Shown here: in pieces, positions 50,816 through 58,833 of the stretch
Position numbering within the stretch: position 1 is the stretch's first letter
Layout of the letters: every line of letters starts with the position of its first letter
From: Rhizobium sp. SSA_523
Lineage (GTDB): Bacteria; Pseudomonadota; Alphaproteobacteria; Rhizobiales; Rhizobiaceae
Assembly: GCF_030435705.1 (NCBI RefSeq)
Contig: NZ_CP129382.1
Coordinates: 2,046,001-2,110,000 of the forward strand
DNA: 64,000 nucleotides
Reading direction: 5' to 3'
Notes under the pieces: model-generated
Databases searched by the model: none
Seen by the model: only the letters and a program-made list of their open reading frames with translations
Told to the model about the DNA's origin: nothing
Translations under genes and position numbers: made by a program

Positions 50816-51721
50816 GTGGACACACTGACGCGCATGCGCGCCTTCATCGATGTGGTGGAAGCGGAGGGCTTTTCCGCCGCCGCCCGGCGCACCGGCCGTT
50901 CGAAAGCGCTGCTTTCCAAATATGTCCGGGAGCTGGAAGACGATCTCGGCGCCCTGCTTTTGAACCGCACGACCCGGCAATTTTCGCTGACGGAGGCAGG
51001 ACATACCTATTTCCGCACGGCGTCCGACATTCTCAAGGAGATCGATAATCTCGCCGATCTGGTGCGGGAGAACAATGCCGATCTGAAGGGGCGGTTGCGG
51101 GTCTCCGTGCCGCGCACCTTCATCGATGCGGAGGTGGGGCAATCGCTGATCGATTTTGCCAAGGCCCATCCGGATGTCTTCCTGGATATTGCCGCCGAGG
51201 ACCGATTCGTCGATCTGATCGAGGAAGGATTCGACCTGGCGATTCGAATCACCAAGCTCGAGGATTCGGGGATGATCGCCCGCAAGATCTGCGACTTCCG
51301 CGTCTATGCCTGCGCTACGCCGGATTATGTTGCCCGCCACGCGCCGCTCAATCATCCCCAGGACCTGATCGGCAAGCCGGTGATCATCGACACCAACCTG
51401 CGCTCCCACAACAATATCCGCTTCCAGGATCCCGACGGCGGCCCCTTCAGCGTTCCCGTCACCGGGACGCTCGAGGTCAACACGCCGCAGGCGACGCTTC
51501 GCGCTTCGCGAGCAGGCCTCGGCGTGGCCATGGTGCCCGATTTCATCGCCCTCCCCTTCATCCAGTCCGGCGAATTGGTGACGCTGTTCGACGATTACAT
51601 CCTGAAGGATCGCGGCATTTACGCCGTCTATCCGCATCGCCGCTACCTGCCCGCGAAAGTGCGCGTCTTTGTCGATTTCCTGTCCGCCTGGTTTCGCCGT
51701 GCGCCGCCGGTGACGGAGTGA
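50816..51721 (+). CDS. LysR-family transcriptional regulator
   Basis: This 301-aa regulator has an N-terminal winged helix (MRAFIDVVEAEGFSAAARR, then SKALLSKYVRELEDDLG) and a substrate-binding-like effector domain (about 90-295). I start at GTG 50816: AAGGGG lies 8 bases upstream and the resulting N-terminus VDTLTRMRAF fits the family. An in-frame ATG at 50735 would add 27 unmatched residues. It is divergent from odc and runs towards DUF1007/NicO, whose regulation it might control. Confidence 0.93.
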   Translation: MDTLTRMRAFIDVVEAEGFSAAARRTGRSKALLSKYVRELEDDLGALLLNRTTRQFSLTEAGHTYFRTASDILKEIDNLADLVRENNADLKGRLRVSVPRTFIDAEVGQSLIDFAKAHPDVFLDIAAEDRFVDLIEEGFDLAIRITKLEDSGMIARKICDFRVYACATPDYVARHAPLNHPQDLIGKPVIIDTNLRSHNNIRFQDPDGGPFSVPVTGTLEVNTPQATLRASRAGLGVAMVPDFIALPFIQSGELVTLFDDYILKDRGIYAVYPHRRYLPAKVRVFVDFLSAWFRRAPPVTE

Positions 51722-51798
51722 GCATGCCGAACTTTGGTCCCATTTTCAGGACAGACCAGAGCCGCAAATCGCTTCAAGAACCCCGTCAAGGAACACTC

Positions 51799-52440
51799 AT
51801 GCGGATGAACAGATGGCTCGTGACCGGCCTTTTCGGTCTGGCTCCCCTGCCGGCCCTGGCGCATCCGCATGTTTTCGTGGAGGCGCGTCTGGAAGTGCTG
51901 GCCGATGCGAACGGCATGGTGACGGAGCTTCGCAATGTCTGGCGGTTCGACGAGATCTTCTCCTCCAGCGTGCTGCTGGATTTCGACAAGAACACCGATC
52001 TGAAGCTCGATGAGCACGAGCTTGCGGAACTGGGCGAAACCATGCGCACCTCGCTTGCCGACTTCCATTATTTCACCACCATCACCGAGGACGGCAAGAA
52101 CCTGGCCATTGCCAAGCCCGATGCGATCCACGTGACGTATCAGGACCAGCAGATCCTCGCCTTTTTCGCCGTCAAGCCGCAAAAGCCGCTGCATCTGAAG
52201 GGCAAGATGACCTTCGGCATCTATGACCCCTCCATGTATACCGCCATCGATTTCCCCAGTGATTCGGATCTGGTGCCGCAGGGCCAGGCCTTTGGAGCCT
52301 GCAGCCACCGGGTGGTCCGGCCGGATCCCGACCAGGTGATCGCCGAGAACAAGGATTCGCTGACCGCGGCCTTCTTCAACGATCCGACCGGCACCGATAT
52401 GACGAAGCTCTTTGCCACCAAGCTCGAGGTGACATGCTAG
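51799..52440 (+). CDS. DUF1007 family exported protein
   Basis: This 213-aa protein has a signal peptide (WLVTGLFGLAPLPALA; mature start HPHVFVEARLEV), so it is periplasmic. Family members are regularly encoded next to NicO-type metal exporters, as here: the stop overlaps the next gene by 7 bases. The N-terminal HPH motif could bind metal, which is inference. AAGGA lies about 7 bases before the ATG. Confidence 0.9.
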   Translation: MRMNRWLVTGLFGLAPLPALAHPHVFVEARLEVLADANGMVTELRNVWRFDEIFSSSVLLDFDKNTDLKLDEHELAELGETMRTSLADFHYFTTITEDGKNLAIAKPDAIHVTYQDQQILAFFAVKPQKPLHLKGKMTFGIYDPSMYTAIDFPSDSDLVPQGQAFGACSHRVVRPDPDQVIAENKDSLTAAFFNDPTGTDMTKLFATKLEVTC

Positions 52441-53495
52441 GGTTTCTTCACATTCGCCGGCTTCCCCTTGCCCTCCTCCTTCTGCTGGCGCTTGCAGCTG
52501 CGGCGCATGCGCAATCGCCGCTCGGCGTCGGAGCGGCCGAGCCGGCTTTCGATACCGGCGGTGTTCTCGGCCCCTTCCTGTCCTGGATCAATGCCTATCA
52601 GCAATCCTTCTACAGGGCCCTGACCGGCGCACTGCGCGCCATGCGGGAGGATCCGGCTGCCCTGAAAGGCCTCGTCCTCCTGTCCTTCGCCTATGGCGTC
52701 TTCCACGCCGCAGGTCCCGGCCACGGCAAGGCGGTCATCTCGTCCTATATGATCGCCAATGAGACGGCCCTGAAGCGCGGCATCCTGATTTCAGTGTCTT
52801 CGGCCCTGATGCAGGGCGCCGCGGCCATAACTCTGGTGGCCGCCGCCTTTCTCGTCCTGCGCGGCACCGGCATCACCATGACCCGCGCCACCTGGGCCAT
52901 GGAAATCGCAAGCTTCGCGCTCGTGGCCCTGTTCGGCGCCTGGCTGCTTTTGCGCAAGCTCTATGCGCTGCGCCCGCGGGGCGCGAACCTGCCCTTCCTG
53001 AGCGCTGCCACGCCCGGGGCGGGACCGACCGGCCTCTCCTTCCAAGCGGTGGAGGTGACCCGGCACGATCACGAGGGGCTTGCGCCCGGCAGCTATTGCG
53101 CCGATTGCGGCACGCTGCATATTCCGGATCCCGGCGCCCTGCAGGCGAGCACTTTCAGCACCCGCGAGGCCTGGTCGGCGATTATCGCGGTGGGCCTGCG
53201 ACCCTGCTCCGGCGCCATTCTGGTGATGAGCTTTTCCATTCTGAACGGGCTTTATCTTGCCGGCGGACTGTCGGTGCTCGCAATGTCGCTCGGCACCGCC
53301 ATCACCGTGTCCATCCTCGCCATCCTTGCCGTCACCGCCAAGGATCTGGCGGTGCGCTTTGCCGGCGAGGGATCGCGGCTCGGCCATCGCCTGAGCCTTG
53401 CAATCGAGCTGCTCGGCGCCCTCTTCATCCTGCTGGTCGGTCTCGCCCTGCTCGGCGCCTCGCTGCAGAGCGGCAATCTCCAGACCCTCTGGTAA
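52434..53495 (+). CDS. NicO/RcnA-type nickel-cobalt efflux permease
   Basis: This 353-aa inner-membrane protein has an N-terminal signal-like helix and about six transmembrane helices. It has the family motifs HAAGPGHGKAVISSY and GLRPCSGAILVMSF. The loop between them carries His/Cys groups (TRHDHEG and CADCGTLH) and would suit metal binding. It is translationally coupled to DUF1007 by overlap. The likely role is nickel/cobalt export, at family level. Confidence 0.92.
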   Translation: MLGFLHIRRLPLALLLLLALAAAAHAQSPLGVGAAEPAFDTGGVLGPFLSWINAYQQSFYRALTGALRAMREDPAALKGLVLLSFAYGVFHAAGPGHGKAVISSYMIANETALKRGILISVSSALMQGAAAITLVAAAFLVLRGTGITMTRATWAMEIASFALVALFGAWLLLRKLYALRPRGANLPFLSAATPGAGPTGLSFQAVEVTRHDHEGLAPGSYCADCGTLHIPDPGALQASTFSTREAWSAIIAVGLRPCSGAILVMSFSILNGLYLAGGLSVLAMSLGTAITVSILAILAVTAKDLAVRFAGEGSRLGHRLSLAIELLGALFILLVGLALLGASLQSGNLQTLW

Positions 53496-53510
53496 GCCTT
53501 CTTCCCCCGC

Positions 53511-53717
53511 CTAAAGCTTGCGGCGCTGGTGCCTGGCCCGCAGCCAGAACACCAGGAAGAAGGACAGCACGGCCAGAAGGCCGAAGCCGCCGGCAAACCA
53601 GGGAGAGTAATCGCCAAGCCACACCATGATGCGCGGCATGACGAAGAACAGCAGCATGAAGCCGGCCATGATGACGGCCGCGGCGATGGCGGCGGAACGG
53701 GCAGAACGGTCGCTCAT
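53511..53717 (-). CDS. Small two-helix membrane protein
   Basis: This 68-aa protein has a short polar start and two hydrophobic segments (about 10-30 and 40-60). It ends in a basic tail (RARHQRRKL), which fits a cytoplasmic end. The start codon overlaps the GNAT stop by 4 bases, so it is translated with that gene. No family was recognised. Confidence 0.7.
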   Translation of the reverse strand: MSDRSARSAAIAAAVIMAGFMLLFFVMPRIMVWLGDYSPWFAGGFGLLAVLSFFLVFWLRARHQRRKL

Positions 53718-54409
53718 GCCGGCACGGCCTGCAGGGCGGCGCGAATATCCTGCAGCCGGCGGATCTGATGGCCGTGAGCGTCGAAATTATCCGGCGACAG
53801 CCAGGTCTCGAAGGCCTTGCCCAGAAGCGGCCATTCCTTGTCGATCATCGAGAACCAGGCGGTGTCGCGATTGGCGCCGCGCGAGATCATGTGCTGGCGG
53901 AACACGCCTTCGAAGGTGAAGCCGTAGCGCAGCGCCGTCACCTTGCTCGGCTCGTTTTCGTTGTGGCACTTCCACTCGTAGCGGCGATAGCCGAGATCCT
54001 CGAAGACATGCCGCGCCATCAGGTAATGCGCCTCGGTGGACAGCGGCGAGCGCTTCATGGCGGCGCCATGCGCGACGGAGCCGACCTCGATGACGCCATT
54101 GGCCGGATCCGGCCGCATATAGCTTGCCATGCCCACCACTTCGCCATCCTCCTTGTCACGAAAGACAAGCGTGACGAAACCGAGCCGGCGATTGGCATCC
54201 TCGATCCAGTCGGCCAGTTCCTCCGGCGCCTTATAGGTGGAATTCGGAAAATAGCGGATGAGGTCGTTGATACCCTCCGCTCCGCCCAAGGCCTCCCAGA
54301 GGGTGCGGATATGCACGGCCCGCTCATAGGGCTCGACAATCACATACTGGCCTTCCAGCCGCACCGGCCCTGGTGGCGGGCAGGCTCTCCAATCGGCAAG
54401 ATCACGCAT
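53714..54409 (-). CDS. GNAT-family N-acetyltransferase (RimJ-like)
   Basis: This 231-aa protein is of the RimJ/RimL branch: EVGSVAHGAAMKRSPLSTEA and the later YEWKCHNENEPSKVTALRYGF block, which is conserved in this branch. It may modify small molecules or protein N-termini. Substrate unknown. A 21-bp tandem repeat lies directly before the start and contains several purine-rich Shine-Dalgarno-like stretches. Confidence 0.9.
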   Translation of the reverse strand: MRDLADWRACPPPGPVRLEGQYVIVEPYERAVHIRTLWEALGGAEGINDLIRYFPNSTYKAPEELADWIEDANRRLGFVTLVFRDKEDGEVVGMASYMRPDPANGVIEVGSVAHGAAMKRSPLSTEAHYLMARHVFEDLGYRRYEWKCHNENEPSKVTALRYGFTFEGVFRQHMISRGANRDTAWFSMIDKEWPLLGKAFETWLSPDNFDAHGHQIRRLQDIRAALQAVPA

Positions 54410-54410
54410 T

Positions 54411-54473
54411 CATATCCCCTTCATACTCCCCCATATCCTCTTCGTACTCCCCCATTTCCCCCTCATACGCCCT
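54411..54473 (-). repeat. Triple 21-bp tandem repeat at the GNAT start
   Basis: Three 21-base units (54411, 54432, 54453), the first two differing at two positions and the third more degenerate. On the minus strand each contains GGGGGAG or similar followed by ATG-like triplets. Confidence 0.78.
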
Positions 54474-54664
54474 TCGTCCCGGCTCCGGCCATTGCCGCAG
54501 CCGGCAGGGCCGCTCTCGCGATGCAATGACAGGAGGATTACGGGAGCCGGCGCACAAAGGCAATCGCCGCCCGCAACGCAGGACCCTGATCCACGTACGC
54601 TGATCGAGGCACCCTGATCCTGGCACCTTGCCCGCGGCACCTGGTCCGCGGTGCTTCGCTTGCG

Positions 54665-55375
54665 TCAAAGAGAGACCTTGGCCGAGGAAACCGTGGCCTC
54701 GATATGGTCCACCAGTGCATCCGGCAGCTTCAGGCGGCCGGCCAGAAGGTCGAGATAGCCGCGCTCGGCGCGGGTATCCGGGTCGATGGCGAGGCGCGAC
54801 GCCGTGTAGATCTCCACCCGCTGCTCCTCGCTGCGGCCGGCAGCCACGAGCGCGTCGAGATCGATCGGATCGGCCAGTTCCTTTGCCAGGAAGGCCTCCG
54901 CCTCGGCGCCCAGATCCACTTCATGCACCTTCTGCATGATGTTCTGCCGCTCGAAGGCATCGATATGACCATCCGCCTTGGCGGCCGCGATCATGGCGCG
55001 CAGCAGCGTCAAGGCGAAATCATTGCTGAGCGTGGGCGATTGCGGATGGAAGGGGGAATCGGCCGGCGGCTCGAGTGCGGCCGTATCCTGCGGCAGGCCC
55101 TGCGGCAGCGCCTGCGGCTTGGATCCCGACTGATAGTTCTTGTAGGCCAGGTAGCCGAGCCCGGCTATGGCCGCAACGCCGCCGAGGGTCGCGACATTGC
55201 CGGCAAGCTTGCGGCCGGTCTTGGTGCCGAGGATGGCGGCGGCAAGCGCGCTCGTCTTCATCGGATTGCTGCGGGCATAGCCGCTCATCTGGCCGGCGCG
55301 ATCCTTGACTGATCCTGGAAGCCCCGGGATCTGCGATCCGAGGAACTGATCGAGAAGCTTCTTGGCGTCGAACAT
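54665..55375 (-). CDS. DUF533 / TerB-like protein
   Basis: This 236-aa protein has an N-terminal helical region, one hydrophobic segment near residues 60-78 (VATLGGVAAIAGLGYLAYKN), a Pro/Gln-rich linker and a C-terminal TerB-like helical bundle from about residue 115 (TLLRAMIAAAKADGHID). It resembles E. coli YebE. The role is unknown; tellurite resistance is not implied by this group. Confidence 0.87.
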   Translation of the reverse strand: MFDAKKLLDQFLGSQIPGLPGSVKDRAGQMSGYARSNPMKTSALAAAILGTKTGRKLAGNVATLGGVAAIAGLGYLAYKNYQSGSKPQALPQGLPQDTAALEPPADSPFHPQSPTLSNDFALTLLRAMIAAAKADGHIDAFERQNIMQKVHEVDLGAEAEAFLAKELADPIDLDALVAAGRSEEQRVEIYTASRLAIDPDTRAERGYLDLLAGRLKLPDALVDHIEATVSSAKVSL

Positions 55376-55441
55376 GAACGGTGGTCTCCCTGTTGGTGTC
55401 AGGGAGACAGATAGGAAGGCCGGGCGAAATTACAAAGGCAG

Positions 55442-56080
55442 TCAGATCTTCAGGGCCGCCGCTTCCGATGCCAGTTTCGTGATGGCATCCCAGTCGCCTG
55501 CCGCGACCTTGTCCTTCGGGGCCACCCAGGATCCGCCGACGCAGACGACATTGGGCAGAGACAGGTAATCTCTGGCATTGGTCAGGGAAATGCCGCCGGT
55601 CGGGCAGAAGACGGTGCCGGCAAGCGGCGAGGACAGGGCCTTCAGATAGGCGGCGCCACCGGCCTGCTCGGCGGGGAAGAACTTCAACACCTCGTAACCG
55701 GCCTCGCGCAGCGTCATCACCTCGCTTGCGGTTGCGGCACCCGGCAAAAGCGGTACGGAAGAACCACCGGCAGCCGACAAGACGCCGGGGGCAATGCCCG
55801 GGCTGACGATGAAGGTGGAGCCTGCCTTGACGGCGGCGTCGAAATCGCGGCCGTTGAGAATGGTTCCGGCGCCCACATGCGCCCCCTCGACCTCTTCGGC
55901 CACAGCCTTGACGGCGTCGAGTGCCGCCGGCGTCCGGAGCGTGATCTCGATCGCCTTCAGTCCACCGGCCACCAGCGCCCGCGCCAGCGGAACGGCCGAT
56001 GCCGCATCCTCGACGATCAGAACCGGCACGACCGGCTGCAGCTTCAGGATGGAAAGCAGGCTTTCGGTCTTGGTGTTCAT
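55442..56080 (-). CDS. eda: KDPG/KHG aldolase
   Basis: This 212-aa Entner-Doudoroff aldolase has the catalytic Glu/Lys region EITLRTPAALDAVKA and the Schiff-base Lys in VLKFFPAEQAGG. Both are typical of family members. It cleaves 2-keto-3-deoxy-6-phosphogluconate to pyruvate and glyceraldehyde-3-phosphate. GGAGGTTGATC precedes the ATG at 56080. The region just upstream carries a degenerate inverted repeat (56103-56120). No other Entner-Doudoroff gene is in the window. Confidence 0.95.
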   Translation of the reverse strand: MNTKTESLLSILKLQPVVPVLIVEDAASAVPLARALVAGGLKAIEITLRTPAALDAVKAVAEEVEGAHVGAGTILNGRDFDAAVKAGSTFIVSPGIAPGVLSAAGGSSVPLLPGAATASEVMTLREAGYEVLKFFPAEQAGGAAYLKALSSPLAGTVFCPTGGISLTNARDYLSLPNVVCVGGSWVAPKDKVAAGDWDAITKLASEAAALKI

Positions 56081-56102
56081 GATCAACCTCCGCATGTCGA
56101 CG

Positions 56103-56120
56103 AATTGAAACGATTTAAAT
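56103..56120. promoter_or_regulatory. Possible repressor site upstream of eda
   Basis: AATTGAAACGATTTAAAT has a central CG and matches itself at 6 of 9 paired positions. It resembles the layout of LacI-type operators. The binder is unknown and the match is weak. Confidence 0.25.
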
Positions 56121-56242
56121 ACGGCTGAGATAGCGCGATGCGGCATTCCTGTCGAGAGGGCGCGCGCCTGCTTGCATGAACGAGCCGCTTCATGACTATA
56201 ATGCATCATCATCGTCGGCAGGCGAGCGATCAGGGAGAGTGG

Positions 56243-56740
56243 ATGGCGAAAGAGATCGAACGCAAGTTTCTTGTCCGCTCGGACGGCTGGACGAGCCATG
56301 TCACCTCCTCTGCCAAATTGCGGCAGGGCTATGTGACGATCGGGGAGGATCGCAGCCTGCGCATCCGCCTGCGCGATCAGTCAAAGGCCCTTCTGACGAT
56401 CAAGATCGGCCGCGATCTGCTCTCGCGCGACGAATATGAATACGAGATTCCGCTTGCCGACGGAGAGGAACTGATCCGCGCCAGCATCGGCACCATCATC
56501 GAGAAGACGCGTCACAACGTGCCTGTCGACGGGCTTGTCTGGGAGATCGACGTCTTCCACGGCGCCTATGAAGGTCTGGTCCTTGCCGAGGTGGAGCTCA
56601 CCCATGAAGGCCAGCAGCCGTCTATTCCGTCCTGGATCGGCGCCGAAGTCACCGGCGACCGGCGCTATTCGAACATGGCCATGGCAACGGAAACCGCCTC
56701 GAAGGAGATCGTGAATGGCCTATCGCATCCGGCCGTCTAA
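56243..56740 (+). CDS. CYTH domain protein (triphosphate-handling)
   Basis: This 165-aa protein has the defining ExExK motif as EIERKFLV near the N-terminus and the basic residues expected to line the tunnel (RIRLRDQSKALLTIK). CYTH proteins hydrolyse or bind triphosphates such as tripolyphosphate. ATG 56243 fits the family start, with GGGAG 8 bases upstream. It overlaps the CHAD gene by 26 bases, which suggests a polyphosphate-related pair. Confidence 0.92.
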   Translation: MAKEIERKFLVRSDGWTSHVTSSAKLRQGYVTIGEDRSLRIRLRDQSKALLTIKIGRDLLSRDEYEYEIPLADGEELIRASIGTIIEKTRHNVPVDGLVWEIDVFHGAYEGLVLAEVELTHEGQQPSIPSWIGAEVTGDRRYSNMAMATETASKEIVNGLSHPAV

Positions 56741-57620
56741 GCCCTTCACGCAGGAATTCTGCTCCGTCGCCCGCAAGCAGATCGACCGGGCAGTCGCCTC
56801 GCTGTCGGATCAGCCCGAGGGCCCGCATGCCGCCGTTCACGCCGCCCGCAAGCGGTTCAAGCGCCTGCGCGCGCTCTACCGTCTGGTCGAACCGGATGCC
56901 CGGGCCTTTCGCAAGCAGGAGAATGAGCGCATCCGGATCATGGCGAAAACCCTTTCCACGGTAAGGGATGCCACCGCTCTCGTGGAAACGGTTGATTACC
57001 TGGCCGGTCGGGCCGCCTCTGCCGATGAATTCTCGGCCTTGTCGCAGGCGGCGCGCGGGCTGATGGAACGGCGCGATCGGATTGCCGGCGAAGAGCAGGA
57101 CCTGCCCGAAAAGATTGCCCATGCGATCGAAACCTGCCAGGCCGCCCGCGCCGTCCTTGCCTCCCTCGATGTCGATGATGGCAAGAGCCGGACCGCCAAG
57201 CGCATGGGCAAGGTCTGGACCAGGCAGCATCGCAAGGCATGCCAGGCGCTCGCCCATTGCCTGGACAGCCATGATGCCGAGGCCTTTCACGATCTGCGCA
57301 AGCGCGGCCAGGTCTATTGGATGCATCTGTCGCTTCTGCAGGATCTCTGGCCCTCGGCAATGCTGGCCAAACACGCGCAGGCCAAGCATCTGGTCGATCT
57401 TTTGGGCCATGAGCACGATCTGAGCGTGCTGACCGAGACCGTCAACGAGAACCCGGACCAGTTCGGCAGCAGCGAGACCCTGGCCACCCTGATCGCCGCA
57501 ATCATTTCCCGCCAGCAGGCATTGCGGCAGGAGGCCCTGGAACTGGCGCAACAGGTCTTTGCCGAGGATTCCAGACAAGAGGGCCGCCTGATCGAAATTC
57601 TGTGGGCCGAAGCCGCCTGA
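56715..57620 (+). CDS. CHAD domain protein
   Basis: This 301-aa helical protein has the conserved histidine/basic features HAARKRFKRLRALYRLV near residue 40 and AFHDLRKRGQVYWM near residue 193. CHAD domains bind inorganic polyphosphate through these basic faces. Overlap with the CYTH gene implies coupled translation and a shared function. Whether they are an enzyme/regulator pair or a polyphosphate-granule pair is open. Confidence 0.9.
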   Translation: MAYRIRPSKPFTQEFCSVARKQIDRAVASLSDQPEGPHAAVHAARKRFKRLRALYRLVEPDARAFRKQENERIRIMAKTLSTVRDATALVETVDYLAGRAASADEFSALSQAARGLMERRDRIAGEEQDLPEKIAHAIETCQAARAVLASLDVDDGKSRTAKRMGKVWTRQHRKACQALAHCLDSHDAEAFHDLRKRGQVYWMHLSLLQDLWPSAMLAKHAQAKHLVDLLGHEHDLSVLTETVNENPDQFGSSETLATLIAAIISRQQALRQEALELAQQVFAEDSRQEGRLIEILWAEAA

Positions 57621-57669
57621 TTGGCAGAGATCTCGCCCGCCGCTCCCCAGAGCGCCCCACCCGAAATCC

Positions 57670-57683
57670 TTGACGATCGTCAA
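57670..57683. promoter_or_regulatory. FNR-type palindrome upstream of trhO
   Basis: TTGACGATCGTCAA is a perfect fully symmetrical 14-mer with the 5+4+5 spacing. It lies 61-74 bases before the trhO start and 50 bases after the CHAD stop. Confidence 0.6.
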
Positions 57684-57743
57684 AGCGGGCGAAGCCATCA
57701 AAATTCGTTGCCTTGCAGGCCGTTTGGCGGTATTTCCCCGCCC

Positions 57744-58691
57744 ATGACCGACACCCTCACCGCTTCCCGCACCGGCACTTCGGCCGGCACCTATCTTGTG
57801 GCCGCGCTCTATCATTTCGCCCGGCTGGAGCGTTTTGCAAGCCTGCGCGATCCGCTGCAGGCGCTCTGCGACGAACAGGGCGTGAAGGGGACGCTTCTCC
57901 TCGCCCGTGAGGGCATCAACGGCACGATTGCCGGTTCTGATGCCGGAATTGCCACTGTTCTCGCCTATCTGCGGGCGCAGCCGGAATTTTCCGCTCTCGA
58001 ACACAAGGAGAGCCGGGCGTCGAAAATGCCCTTCCTGCGGATGAAAGTGCGCCTGAAGAAGGAGATCGTGACCATGGGGGTCGAGGATATCGATCCCAAC
58101 CGCATCGTCGGCACCTATGTCGAGCCGAAGGACTGGAACGCCCTGATTTCGGATCCTGAAACCATCGTGATCGACACCCGCAACGATTACGAGACGGCCA
58201 TCGGCATCTTCAAGGGCGCGATCGATCCGAAGACCAAGACCTTTCGCGAATTCCCCGATTGGGTGAAGAACAATGGCGGGCTGCACAACAAGCCGAAAAT
58301 CGCCATGTATTGCACCGGCGGCATTCGCTGCGAGAAGGCGACCGCCTTCATGAAGGAACAGGGTTTCGAGGATGTCTATCACCTGAAGGGTGGCATCCTG
58401 AAATATCTCGAGACGGTGCCGGAAGAAGAGAGCCTGTGGGAGGGCGCCTGCTTCGTCTTCGACGAACGCGTATCGGTGACGCACGGCCTGAAGGAGGGCG
58501 ATCATCGCCTCTGTCATGCCTGCCGCGAACCGCTGACACCGGAGGATCGCGCAGCGCCGACCTTCGAGGAAGGGGTCTCATGCCCTCATTGCTTCGACAG
58601 CCGCACCGAAGAGGATCGTGAGCGCTACCGCCAGCGCCAGCGCCAGATCGAACTGGCCCGGAAGCGGGGCGCCAAGCACCTCGGCTCCTGA
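57744..58691 (+). CDS. trhO: tRNA uridine(34) hydroxylase (rhodanese-type)
   Basis: This 315-aa protein has an N-terminal UPF0176-like domain (about 15-110), a rhodanese domain with catalytic Cys in [13 protein letters not shown] near residue 190, and a C-terminal Cys-rich tail ([14 protein letters not shown]). TrhO oxidises U34 of some tRNAs to ho5U using molecular oxygen. ATG 57744 gives the family start; the frame upstream is unmatched. An FNR-type site precedes it, notable for an oxygen-using enzyme. Confidence 0.93.
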   Translation: MTDTLTASRTGTSAGTYLVAALYHFARLERFASLRDPLQALCDEQGVKGTLLLAREGINGTIAGSDAGIATVLAYLRAQPEFSALEHKESRASKMPFLRMKVRLKKEIVTMGVEDIDPNRIVGTYVEPKDWNALISDPETIVIDTRNDYETAIGIFKGAIDPKTKTFREFPDWVKNNGGLHNKPKIAMYCTGGIRCEKATAFMKEQGFEDVYHLKGGILKYLETVPEEESLWEGACFVFDERVSVTHGLKEGDHRLCHACREPLTPEDRAAPTFEEGVSCPHCFDSRTEEDRERYRQRQRQIELARKRGAKHLGS

Positions 58692-58787
58692 TCCCTTCCG
58701 CCGTCTGCCGCGAGCGACAGGCCGCAAGCGCAATCGGTCAGGCCGCAGCGCCGGGCGGCAATCCTCCTCGTCGCCTGTCACGGGAAC

Positions 58788-58833
58788 TTCAGGCGCTCTG
58801 CAAGCGATCTTCAAGCGCTCTCTTCAAGCGCTT
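58788..58833. repeat. 11-bp tandem repeat at the end of the GGDEF-EAL gene
   Basis: Units close to TTCAAGCGCTC start at 58788, 58799 and 58810. A further copy two bases out of phase starts at 58823, which runs over the stop codon of the minus-strand gene. Confidence 0.65.

Noticed and set aside
54665..55375. Tellurite resistance
   Set aside because: Only the TerB-like fold is shared. DUF533 proteins are not shown to give resistance and no ter genes are present.
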